Shown piece after piece: positions 9,681-17,782 of a stretch of 54,820 nucleotides of DNA; position 1 is the stretch's first letter, and each line of letters begins with the position of its first letter. The notes beneath the pieces are model-generated. The model had not been told where the DNA came from. It searched no databases and saw only the letters and a program-made list of their open reading frames with translations. Location: contig DJZU01000005.1 of the NCBI GenBank assembly GCA_002448715.1, positions 1 to 54,820 on the forward strand, in the 5' to 3' direction. The position numbers and the translations under genes were made by a program. Origin of the DNA: Candidatus Neomicrothrix sp. UBA6944 (lineage in GTDB: Bacteria; Actinomycetota; Acidimicrobiia; Acidimicrobiales; Poriferisodalaceae).

Positions 9681-9720
9681 AGAACCAGTTGTCTATTCGC
9701 CACCGCATCGCTGTTTCCCG

Positions 9721-10815
9721 TTAGCGAAATATTTCCATTACACCCGCCGCTCGGGCCGGAATACCTGTCGACTGTGTACTGACCGCACCCGCGTACGCAT
9801 CCAGGCCCAGCGCCGCTCGGAAATCTGCAGATTCATCGGCTAAGCCAGAATCGAGTTGAATGCCGGTCGCATCGGCGATGCGATTTAAACCCTCGAACGC
9901 GGCGATAGTTGCTGCAGCCTCGATAACTCCCCCAGGGCCGACCTGCTCTTCCAACGCTGCTCGCACTCTTCCTAGATCACTATCTTGACGAACCGCGGAT
10001 TCGGCGTAACGGACTAGAAGTTCGCCATTAGCCACATCAGCACCAGCTTCGAGTTGTTCAAGGTCGACTTCAGAATTCAGGGCTTCGCTGCTCGCACGGA
10101 GCAACGATACGTGCGCTGCCGTTCAGTAGAAACACTCATTGAGTGCCGAAACCGTCGATGCCAATAGTTCTACTTGAGGTCTGGAGAGAGCTCTATCCCA
10201 GACAAGTTCGGCGAACTGGGGTCCGCGGCTGTAGTGAGCCTGAACGATTTCTCGCCAGAGAGCTTCGGTTTCAGGAACCAACGAGCCGGCTCGTGAAACA
10301 TTTGCAAGCGATTTTTCGATTGTCTGGCTGACCCAAGCACCAACGTCGCCTACTCCTTCGGGCCGCACTTTGTCGGGTTCCCCGAACTGCGGCTCGGGTA
10401 GTTCACGAAGTGGGAGACCCAAAGAGCGCGCAAAACTGTCGACTACATATTGGACACAAACCAGGGTTGACAGCTCGACGTACGCTTCTTCTCCGATTGA
10501 TTCGATGACCAGGAGCGCCCATTCCTTCGAAAGGCGTCCAGGGTCCGTAGTCAACCTATGAATAAGATCAACTGCTTCTGGCGCCAGCTCTGATACAGAG
10601 TCATGTTCCCCCGCTACCATCATTGGACTTAGCGCTTCCAAGCGTTCGTTGCAAAGGGCACAGCGAAGCGCTTGGCGCACCTCCGCCATCGCAGCGACGC
10701 GCTGCTCGCCAGTCCACCATGTGCCGCACTGACCTAAACGTTGCCAAACGCTGTCGTGAGCGTCTGTCAAAGGAGCGCCCAATTCGATATACGTCTCAGG
10801 CTCGGTCAGGGTCAT
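9721..10815 (-). CDS. AhpD/CMD-type peroxidase, candidate selenoprotein (TGA at 10123-10125 read as Sec)
   Basis: Conventional calling gives two pieces, 10123-10815 (230 residues) and a downstream frame to 9721. They are in one frame separated by a single TGA. Read through, the product is 364 residues. The TGA is codon 231 and gives E216-x11-C228-x2-U231-x3-H235, exactly the AhpD catalytic signature E-x11-C-x2-C-x3-H with Sec at the second Cys, the peroxidatic position in mycobacterial AhpD. The N-terminal half looks like a diverged repeat with its own CALC motif. A stem-loop follows the TGA. Likely function: thiol-dependent peroxide reduction. It lies 69 bases downstream of the penicillin-amidase gene. 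A nonsense mutation is the alternative, but its place on the active residue argues against it. Confidence 0.85.
10085..10107 (-). promoter_or_regulatory. Candidate bacterial SECIS element for the AhpD-type gene
   Basis: On the minus strand the arm TCGTTGCTC (10107-10099) pairs with GAGCAGCGA (10093-10085) over nine positions, one a G-U pair, around the loop CGTGC with G at loop position 2. Twenty-four bases separate the TGA from the loop. Bacterial SECIS elements typically have a G in the first two loop positions and a 16-37 base spacing, and this fits. The element lies inside the coding sequence, as expected for SelB-dependent decoding. Confidence 0.65.
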
Positions 10816-10884
10816 AACGGGAAACTAGTCGCGGTGGTGTGATCATTGTCAAGCTGTCGAGTGAAAACTGTTCTCGATAGCACT

Positions 10885-13092
10885 TCAGATCTCGAAGCAT
10901 TCGACTTCGATTTCCTTTACAGCTGATGGAGTAAACGCCATAGGGATCAATGCGCAGTCCAACCACGTGGCGCGTTGATCAATGTCGTGCCCTTCGCCTC
11001 TCACTCCCGAAACACCGTGCGGCACCACCCACCCGGAGCGATCCCAATCATCGAGATCGAATACATATCTTGCTACTGAGCCAGCGGCGGAGCGCTCCCC
11101 TGTTTCGGGAGTTACTGAACCACAACGCACCGTGTCGCTGTCTCCTGGACAGGCATCAATCGGAGGGTGCAGATGTCGTGCTTGTTCGACAGCTGAGGCG
11201 AGCGGATGGGGAGAGGCCATCCTGTGAAGACGTCCCCAGGTCCACTGCGAATTATCTTCACCCAGGCGTTGTTCTAACTCTTCGAGGGTTTCGTCAATAC
11301 AAGACGACAGAGCGGCGTCGAGATCGTCTTCAGATTCGAGGCCTGGAACTAAGTGCCAGTTCTCGTCAACGAGAAGGTGTATGGCTGCTTCAGCGAGCAT
11401 GCGACTAGCGGCTTCAGGTGACGGCCATTTGGGACCGCCGAGCTCTGGGCTACCTACGCCAAGGCGTTCTCCAACGCTCTCAGTCCAGCGGCGGCGAATC
11501 ACACTGTAAAGCGAAGCTTCGATCGACTCTTCGGACAGTGCGCAATCCCAGTTTGTGAGGCAATCAACCAGCCACTGCCCTGACGGGTGAGTGAATTGAG
11601 TCACATGTGTTACTAGCGCCCCAACAATAGCTGGGGCTCGCAGTGACACAACGTCGCTATGGATCTTCTCCATATCTGCTGCTGTCGCGTTCGGCAACGC
11701 TTCTATCAGTTCGACTATGCGGTCATATCTTGCCGGCCCTGCAAAATCGAGTGAAATGTACGGTCCTCCATCTGATATCCGGTTGTTCGCAGTGACCAAA
11801 TAGCCTCGATCGGGATCGCGTTCCCCGGGCAGATCTTCGAAGCTGACAGGATCGAGATTCGACCAATCCACAGAAGTTTCGGCTGATACGGGAATCCATC
11901 TGTTCTCGTGCGGACGCTCGATAACTCTTCCTCGTACTTTGAATGAAATATGTCCGTCGCGGTCTGCTGAGAGAAGATTATTTACCGGTATCACCCATGG
12001 CTCAACAGCCGCCTCAAGCTCTTCACATGTAGATGCTTTCAGCATGGGTAGCAGTGCGTCGAAGGTGCTGTCTTGTCCGTTCATTCCTGTCCACGCCATT
12101 GACAGCGCTGCCCCTTGGGAGGGATCTCCCAGTACGACCGGGCCTCGTTGGGTTGACCCTCGATAGACCTCGAAACTGCCTTCGCCTCTGAGCGAAAGGG
12201 TCTCTGAACTCCACTGAACCCCAGCCAAATCTTCTGTCTCTAAGAAGAGGTCGGTGTCGTCCGCCATGCCGTGGGTAATACACCAGGCAACATCGGCGTT
12301 ATGACCAAAATGAGGGAAGCCTGGAACTCCGGGAAAGGCAAGCCCAATGGCATTGAATTCCGGACACTTCATGTGGAACTGGTGGTAAACGTTCGGGAAC
12401 TCAATACCTCTATGCGGGTCACCCGCCAGGAGCGGTAAGCCTGATTCGGTTCGAGATCCGGCGATCGCCCACGAGTTCGAGCCGCCGTCGATGTCTACAA
12501 GACCCCTTAGTTGGTCAGCGTTCGCTTGGATCAGGTCGGATAAATCTGCCAACTCTGTGGCCGGCAGGTTGGAAGTTGTGATAGCTGAGCTTTCCTCAAC
12601 CGACCCCCGCATGGCTTGAAGAAGGTCCGGATGTCCCTTGGCTAGCAGAAAGCCGCGCCAAAGCTTTCGGTTAAGGGTTCCCATGAAAATATGTCGCAAC
12701 TTGTACACCGCCACGCAATGCCAGGGTTGCCATTGTTCAGGGGCGGCAGCGTGATATTCGAATTCTGCGGGAAGTTCGTCTTCGTGGGTGTCAAGCCACC
12801 GATTAACACCACGGGCATAGGCTTCGGTTATCGCTTTAGTCTCTGAGGCCAATGACGACCAATGCTGTTTCGCGAGATCTGCGAGGCCGAGCCGCCTAAA
12901 GAAGGCATCTTCTCGGGCGGCTTTCGCTCCAACAGTTTCTCCCCAACGCCCTTGCGATTTCAGGCGATCAAACTCCATTTGCCATATGCGATCGGAGGCG
13001 GCTATCCATCCCTGCGCCTCGAAAGCGGCGGGTTGATTGGGGGCTTTGACGTGAGCAATCCCCCATTTATCGCGTTGTATTTCGGTCTTCAC
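10885..13092 (-). CDS. Penicillin-acylase family (N-terminal nucleophile) hydrolase
   Basis: 735 residues from GTG 13092, which overlaps the stop of the upstream esterase as GTGA. The catalytic Ser that becomes the new N-terminus after self-cleavage is at about residue 205 in GGSNSWAIAG. PLLAGDPHRGIEFPN and the HFGHNADVAWCITHG segment are family hallmarks. No signal peptide is seen, so it is probably cytoplasmic, unlike Gram-negative penicillin G acylases. Related enzymes cleave acyl-homoserine lactones, cyclic lipopeptides or other N-acyl amides. It is translationally coupled to an esterase. Confidence 0.9.
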   Translation of the reverse strand: MKTEIQRDKWGIAHVKAPNQPAAFEAQGWIAASDRIWQMEFDRLKSQGRWGETVGAKAAREDAFFRRLGLADLAKQHWSSLASETKAITEAYARGVNRWLDTHEDELPAEFEYHAAAPEQWQPWHCVAVYKLRHIFMGTLNRKLWRGFLLAKGHPDLLQAMRGSVEESSAITTSNLPATELADLSDLIQANADQLRGLVDIDGGSNSWAIAGSRTESGLPLLAGDPHRGIEFPNVYHQFHMKCPEFNAIGLAFPGVPGFPHFGHNADVAWCITHGMADDTDLFLETEDLAGVQWSSETLSLRGEGSFEVYRGSTQRGPVVLGDPSQGAALSMAWTGMNGQDSTFDALLPMLKASTCEELEAAVEPWVIPVNNLLSADRDGHISFKVRGRVIERPHENRWIPVSAETSVDWSNLDPVSFEDLPGERDPDRGYLVTANNRISDGGPYISLDFAGPARYDRIVELIEALPNATAADMEKIHSDVVSLRAPAIVGALVTHVTQFTHPSGQWLVDCLTNWDCALSEESIEASLYSVIRRRWTESVGERLGVGSPELGGPKWPSPEAASRMLAEAAIHLLVDENWHLVPGLESEDDLDAALSSCIDETLEELEQRLGEDNSQWTWGRLHRMASPHPLASAVEQARHLHPPIDACPGDSDTVRCGSVTPETGERSAAGSVARYVFDLDDWDRSGWVVPHGVSGVRGEGHDIDQRATWLDCALIPMAFTPSAVKEIEVECFEI

Positions 13093-14033
13093 TCGAACGC
13101 CGCCGCCACCGCTGCCGCGCACTCCTCAATGAGTCTTTTCGCACCCTCGCATGTATGAAACATTTGAAACAAGACATGCGGTTCGCCTTCGAACAACGAA
13201 TGCTTAACCGGGACACCGGCGAGAGAAAGAATTTCTGCGTATGCATTTCCCTCATCTCTAAGTGGGTCTGCCGAACAAGTCGCAACGTAAGCTGGGGCTA
13301 AGCCCGCATGGCTGGGTGCTAACGCCGGCGAAAAGCGCCAATCGGTGCGAACGTCTTCGTCCAGCTCCGGTCCTACATAGTGAGACCAGAACCAGTTGAT
13401 CACTTCAGCCGTTAACAACGGGCCGGCCTCGTTTTCTGTAAAGGACTCGTAGTGACGAGACGCGTCAGTCGCGGGGTAAACCAACATTTGAAGCCTTAGG
13501 CCTAAATCAGCGTCTCTTGCCATCAACGCAGTAACGGCAGCCAGGTTGCCCCCCGCTGAGTCGCCGCCTACGGCTACGCGAGTTGTGTCGAGCCCTAAGT
13601 CGGTTCCAGACGCTTTGACCCACTGCACTGCCGCCCAGGAGTCCTCGACCGCTGCCGGGAATCTAGCTTCGGGCGCAAGACGGTAATCGACTGCTATGAC
13701 CGCGCATTGAGCTTTCGTGCAGAGCAGTCGACATTCTTTGTCATGGGTATCTAAGCCCCCGATAACGAAACCACCGCCGTGAAAAAACACTAAAACTGGG
13801 TGTGGTCCTTCGGTAGTTGGCCGATAGACCCTGGCCGGTATTTGGCCGGCCGGCCCGGGAATTTCTATGTCGCTAACGCCTCCTGGAACTTCGGGACCTT
13901 CACCCAAAATATGTGCTAACGCCTGATAACGGTCGCGAGAGAATTCCGGCGTCTGATCAGCGACTGGGGGGCCGTCTGCGCGAGCAGCTTCCACCATCTC
14001 CACGAAAGCTTGAGTGTCTGCCTGAAGTGCCAT
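13089..14033 (-). CDS. Alpha/beta hydrolase, hormone-sensitive-lipase type esterase
   Basis: 314 residues. The HSL-family oxyanion motif HGGGF lies at 85-89 and the nucleophile Ser159 in GGDSAGG. The Asp is in SADPLRDEG and the His in GEPHVLFQMF near the end. These enzymes hydrolyse short-chain esters or lactones in the cytoplasm. It sits 11 bases after the SDR39U1 gene and overlaps the amidase by four bases, so the three probably share a transcript. Confidence 0.9.
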   Translation of the reverse strand: MALQADTQAFVEMVEAARADGPPVADQTPEFSRDRYQALAHILGEGPEVPGGVSDIEIPGPAGQIPARVYRPTTEGPHPVLVFFHGGGFVIGGLDTHDKECRLLCTKAQCAVIAVDYRLAPEARFPAAVEDSWAAVQWVKASGTDLGLDTTRVAVGGDSAGGNLAAVTALMARDADLGLRLQMLVYPATDASRHYESFTENEAGPLLTAEVINWFWSHYVGPELDEDVRTDWRFSPALAPSHAGLAPAYVATCSADPLRDEGNAYAEILSLAGVPVKHSLFEGEPHVLFQMFHTCEGAKRLIEECAAAVAAAFE

Positions 14034-14044
14034 GAAAGCTCCTT

Positions 14045-14938
14045 CTAATTTCCGTTCGCTGGCGAGCCAATGTCAAGGATCTTGCGTAGCGCTTCTTTTA
14101 GGTAGGAGTCTTGAAATTCAAATCCTTCTTCCAGGAGCGTCGCTGGATTTAGACGGGTCGAATCAAGCAACAAGTGTGTCCCCATTTCGCCTAAGACCAT
14201 TCTGATTGCAAAGCCGGGCGCTGGAACCACGGCAGGCCGACGGAGGACCGCACCTAAGGTGGTCGCGAACTTTTTTTGTGTTTCGGGATTAGGTGTTGCA
14301 ACGTTGACTGGACCCGAAATTTCATGGTCAAGCAAAAATAGCAACGCTCTGATTGTGTCATTGAGCGAGACCCAGCTCCACCACTGTCGACCTGTGGCTA
14401 GGGGCCCTCCGATCAATAATTTGGTTACCAAAACAAGTCGCCCCAACGCCCCTGGTCCGTCGGCGAGAACGATGCCGAAGCGTGGCATCACTAATCGAGT
14501 CCCAGCATCTCTGGTGGGAGAAGCAGCCGCCTCCCACTGCTGACAGACTTCGGCGAGGAAACCTTCGCCGCTAGGACAGGATTCGCTCAAAAGCTCGTCT
14601 CCACGGTCACCGTAAAACCCTGCTGCTGATGCTTGGATCAGACATCGGGGCGGGTTCTTGGAACTCGCAATCGCCGACGCGATCGTTGTCGTTGATTCGA
14701 CGCGGCTTTCCAGAATTCTCTGTTTCTTTCGTCTTGTCCATCGACCGGCAATGGACTCGCCAGCGAGATTGATAACTGCGTCGTAGTTCTCCATCAATTC
14801 GGGGGTGATGTCGGCCCAGGCAACGTCGTTTGAAGATGGACTTCGCGATACTCCGGTGACGCTATCCCCGCGACTTTGAAGTCTGGTAGCGACAGCCGAC
14901 CCGATCAGGCCGCTGCCTCCGGCAATGAGAACATTCAT
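14045..14938 (-). CDS. SDR39U1 / TIGR01777-type sugar-nucleotide epimerase-like protein
   Basis: 297 residues. An N-terminal NAD(P)-binding GGSGLIGSAVA motif begins at about residue 7, YDAVINLAGESIAGRW follows, and the C-terminal segment with LGEMGTHLLLDSTRLNPA matches the DUF1731 tail of this family (YfcH-like). Biochemical function is not established for the family. It lies between a crotonase and the esterase gene. Confidence 0.85.
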   Translation of the reverse strand: MNVLIAGGSGLIGSAVATRLQSRGDSVTGVSRSPSSNDVAWADITPELMENYDAVINLAGESIAGRWTRRKKQRILESRVESTTTIASAIASSKNPPRCLIQASAAGFYGDRGDELLSESCPSGEGFLAEVCQQWEAAASPTRDAGTRLVMPRFGIVLADGPGALGRLVLVTKLLIGGPLATGRQWWSWVSLNDTIRALLFLLDHEISGPVNVATPNPETQKKFATTLGAVLRRPAVVPAPGFAIRMVLGEMGTHLLLDSTRLNPATLLEEGFEFQDSYLKEALRKILDIGSPANGN

Positions 14939-14992
14939 GTCAAATAAGATTTCTGTTAATCGGCGAACTTGGATTTCTTTGCTGTGGAATCA

Positions 14993-15775
14993 CTACTTGC
15001 CTTTGAAGTCGCCTGCTCTGCGTTCGCCTACTGCCGCAATACCCTCTTTGGCGTCATCGCTCGCAGATAGTTCGGCTTGGAGCTGGGCCTCCCTCTGGGT
15101 TATCTCTCGTACTTGATCTCCAAGACCCAATCGTAGGGTGGACTTGATTGCTCGTAGAGCTAAAGGAGCGTTCGCGGCGATTTCTGCCGCTACCTCCAAC
15201 GCTCTCTCCCTCACTTGGTCGCTTGGAACACATTCGTCCGCAAGACCTATTGCGACGGCTTCCTCACCTTTGTAGCGCTTTGCGCTGTAAAGGACCTGAG
15301 CAGCGCGAGATGGGCCCAGCAGTTGGGGCAGAGTAACGCTCATACCGAAGCCTTGATGAATGCCTAGCGATGCAAAATTGGCTGAGAACCGAGCATCTGG
15401 GCAAGTGATGCGTATATCGGGGACCATAGCCAACCCGAGGCCACCACCGACCGCCGGTCCTTGTATTGCGCCAACGATAGGAAGCGTCACATCAAAGAGA
15501 CGGCCCGACCCTTGATAGAGAGCCAAAGTTGCGTCGCCCCCGACCACTTCGTCGTCGCCGCCTCCAACGCCATCACCGGCAAAGTCAGCCCCCGCACAGA
15601 AGGAACGGCCATCGGCTGCTAGGACGGCGCAACGAATCGCCATATCGTTTTGCATTTTTTCAAGTGCATCGGCGATGTCGTGAATCTGTCTAAAATTCAA
15701 AAAATTGTGCGGTGGTCGATCCATGATCACCACCCCAACGTTTCCGTGAACTTCGGTTCGAAGACCTTCCGCCAT
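14993..15775 (-). CDS. Crotonase-family protein (hydratase acid residues not conserved)
   Basis: 260 residues with the oxyanion segments RSFCAGADFAGD and QGPAVGGGLGLAM. At the first hydratase Glu position it reads ANFASLG and at the second AAQVLYSA, so both classical acids are replaced. It is clearly the closest relative in this window of the gene at 44113-44913 (shared PPHNF/PPNNF start and NFA-LG-H-GF block). The two probably form a subgroup with another CoA-ester reaction. It heads the minus-strand run that ends in the AhpD-type selenoprotein. Confidence 0.8.
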   Translation of the reverse strand: MAEGLRTEVHGNVGVVIMDRPPHNFLNFRQIHDIADALEKMQNDMAIRCAVLAADGRSFCAGADFAGDGVGGGDDEVVGGDATLALYQGSGRLFDVTLPIVGAIQGPAVGGGLGLAMVPDIRITCPDARFSANFASLGIHQGFGMSVTLPQLLGPSRAAQVLYSAKRYKGEEAVAIGLADECVPSDQVRERALEVAAEIAANAPLALRAIKSTLRLGLGDQVREITQREAQLQAELSASDDAKEGIAAVGERRAGDFKGK

Positions 15776-15816
15776 TACGTTCTCCTCAACTTCGGTTCGC
15801 TGGAGTCATTTTCAGA

Positions 15817-15830
15817 TGACCGACTAGTCA
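15817..15830. promoter_or_regulatory. Palindromic candidate operator in a divergent promoter region
   Basis: TGACCGACTAGTCA contains a perfect eight-base palindrome GACTAGTC at 15822-15829 and matching TGAC/GTCA ends. It lies in the 170-base gap between divergent genes (crotonase start 15775, DUF169 start 15946). Palindromes of this form are common sites for TetR-type regulators of acyl-CoA genes. No regulator gene is nearby. Confidence 0.3.
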
Positions 15831-15945
15831 CCCTAATGCAACAAACCATGAAAGCCTGTATCGCTCAAACAGGGAGTGTTGCGGGCCGATATCTCTATGT
15901 GCCGGCGGAGCGCGGTAGGTTGACTCAAGCACGTCAGGGGGAGCT

Positions 15946-16743
15946 ATGAACACACACGAAGAACAACAAGTCCATCTGCGCACTGAGAGTATCGACTGGG
16001 ATGACTTACTGAGCCGCCTTCAGGGACTCTTGAGAATAAGAACTACGCCTATCGGTATGAAGTTGTTCGCCTCGGTTGAAGAGATGGAAGCAGTGCCGCG
16101 CATTCGGAGGCCTGATGCCATTCACACCACGGATCAGATAGTTGGAATGGCAAGCCGTTTGAACTGGACCGTTGGCATTACCCGGTCGGATCTCGTCGGC
16201 GATCAATGCGGGGCAGTTATTGGACTACACCCCCAAGACGAAGAATGGTTATCGGGCGAACGGATGCAAGGCGTTTGGTTCGAATCCCTGGACGACAGCG
16301 CTGCTCACCAAGAAGCCATGGATTGTGTGCCCTTTGGGACGTTCTCGGCTATGGCAGTTTCACCTCTTTCCGCGAAACGATTAGATCCCCCTGATATTTG
16401 CCTCGTTTATGCAACGCCTGCCCAGATGATTTTGCTGATTAACGGATTGCAATGGCGCAGTTACAAGAAGCTGGACTGGGGCTGTGTCGGTGAGTCCGCA
16501 TGTGCTGACAGCTGGGGTCGTGCTCTGGCAACAGGGGAACCGAGCCTGTCTATACCTTGCTTCGCGGAACGCAGGTACGGAGGGGTCATGGAAGATGAGC
16601 TATTGATGGCCTTGAGCCCTCACGATTTGTTGATCGCCATTGAGGGAATGGAATTTCTTTCGCGGAACGGACTTCGATATCCAATTCCCAATTACGGTAT
16701 TCAAAGTGATGCTCGGGCTGGCCTGGGCGCGAGCTACGACTAA
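15946..16743 (+). CDS. DUF169 family protein
   Basis: 265 residues. The start of the DUF169 domain (LLRIRTTPIGMKLF) and later conserved segments including Cys-bearing QCGAVIGL, DWGCVGESACADSW and SIPCFAERRYGG are present. The family is widespread, Cys-rich and without an assigned reaction. The gene follows a divergent promoter region and is 26 bases upstream of the VOC gene, so the two are probably co-transcribed. Confidence 0.8.
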   Translation: MNTHEEQQVHLRTESIDWDDLLSRLQGLLRIRTTPIGMKLFASVEEMEAVPRIRRPDAIHTTDQIVGMASRLNWTVGITRSDLVGDQCGAVIGLHPQDEEWLSGERMQGVWFESLDDSAAHQEAMDCVPFGTFSAMAVSPLSAKRLDPPDICLVYATPAQMILLINGLQWRSYKKLDWGCVGESACADSWGRALATGEPSLSIPCFAERRYGGVMEDELLMALSPHDLLIAIEGMEFLSRNGLRYPIPNYGIQSDARAGLGASYD

Positions 16744-16769
16744 GCCCATTTGACGATTCTGGAGGACCT

Positions 16770-17174
16770 GTGAGCAATACCTTTACAAAACCTGGGTTTG
16801 ATCTCGGAATAGTCACCGGCAACGGTGACGCAATGTTGACGTTTTATCGTGATGTCATCGGCATGACGTTCGAGGCGACTATCAACATGGAAGCGCTTGG
16901 TGTCGCCGCTATGCACCGTTTGTGGGCCAACGACAGCTTATTGAAGATCGTTGTTCCGACTACAGAGGTTGCGGTTGGAGTAGGTGGTGGAATGATGGGT
17001 TCGACGGGCATGCGTTACTTCACACTGTCAGTGGCTGACGTTCAAGGTGCGCTGGACGCGTGCGCTGCGGTTGATACCCCAATTATTTGGGACCGTCGAG
17101 AGGCTCGGCCTGGAGTTGTTGTGGGAATGGTGGAAGATCCCGATGGCAATTGGGTCGAATTTATAGAGCGATAG
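16770..17174 (+). CDS. VOC-superfamily (glyoxalase/dioxygenase fold) protein
   Basis: 134 residues from a GTG start with GGAGG at good distance. Two beta-alpha-beta-beta-beta units are recognisable: FDLGIVTGNGDAMLTFYRDV at the N-terminus and MRYFTLSVADVQGALDAC in the middle, ending DPDGNWVEFIE. The fold binds a divalent metal and is used by glyoxalases, epimerases and ring-cleaving dioxygenases. Nothing fixes the reaction here. Confidence 0.82.
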   Translation: MSNTFTKPGFDLGIVTGNGDAMLTFYRDVIGMTFEATINMEALGVAAMHRLWANDSLLKIVVPTTEVAVGVGGGMMGSTGMRYFTLSVADVQGALDACAAVDTPIIWDRREARPGVVVGMVEDPDGNWVEFIER

Positions 17175-17187
17175 CCGCGCGGGCTAG

Positions 17188-17781
17188 CTATAGATTTCTC
17201 ATCCGTTCAATCACGTCTTGCGCCACCGCTTCAGCGCTCCATGGGTAACTCACAACCAAGTCTGCATGCACCGAGCTTGGCGCAACAAGTTGTTCATGCA
17301 TGGGCTGGACCGAGGTCGAGAATTGTTTCTCTATCCCGGCTTTATCTCTGCCTCGCTCTGCGACATCGCGCACGAGGCGACGTTGTAGGCGAATGTCCTT
17401 AGGGGCCTCTATAAAGATCTTGAAGTCGAGGCGATCTCGACATTCTTCCAAGACCAGAAGCAAAATGCCGTCCACGATAACTAGTGGCGCAGGCTCGACT
17501 CGGTGAGTGCCTCCGGTTCGAGTGTGGGTTGCCATGTCGTAGACGGGCACATCCGCCGGGTTTCCAGCGGCTAGGGCATCCATGTGGGTGAGGAAGAGTG
17601 TCGTGTCTAGCGCATCTGGGTGGTCGTAGTTGACTTCCGCTCGCTGCTCAGGACTCATATGTGCAAGATCACGGTAGTAGTCGTCGAATGAGAGAACGGC
17701 CGCCTCGGGTTCAAGCGCTACCAGAGCGCGCGCGAGGGTAGTTTTTCCACTGCATGCTCCCCCGCCAAGCCCTAGCAGCAT
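17188..17781 (-). CDS. Uridine kinase-like P-loop kinase
   Basis: 197 residues from ATG 17781, one base after the stop of the acyl-CoA dehydrogenase gene. The P-loop GGGACSGKTT starts the protein, SFDDYYRDL is the substrate-site acid motif of the uridine kinase/phosphoribulokinase group, and VIVDGILLL is the Walker B region. It would phosphorylate a nucleoside or similar alcohol with ATP. The longer frame upstream is shadowed by the dehydrogenase and is not used. Confidence 0.8.
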   Translation of the reverse strand: MLLGLGGGACSGKTTLARALVALEPEAAVLSFDDYYRDLAHMSPEQRAEVNYDHPDALDTTLFLTHMDALAAGNPADVPVYDMATHTRTGGTHRVEPAPLVIVDGILLLVLEECRDRLDFKIFIEAPKDIRLQRRLVRDVAERGRDKAGIEKQFSTSVQPMHEQLVAPSSVHADLVVSYPWSAEAVAQDVIERMRNL

Positions 17782-17782
17782 G

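Noticed and set aside
9721..10815. Two separate genes or a pseudogene split by a nonsense codon
   Set aside because: The two pieces share one frame, and the TGA falls exactly on the second Cys position of the AhpD signature with a SECIS-like stem after it. Coding quality continues to a normal end after the TGA.
15650..15949. Plus-strand frame of 99 residues before the DUF169 gene
   Set aside because: It mostly lies antisense to the crotonase and has no domain; the gap is better read as a divergent promoter region.
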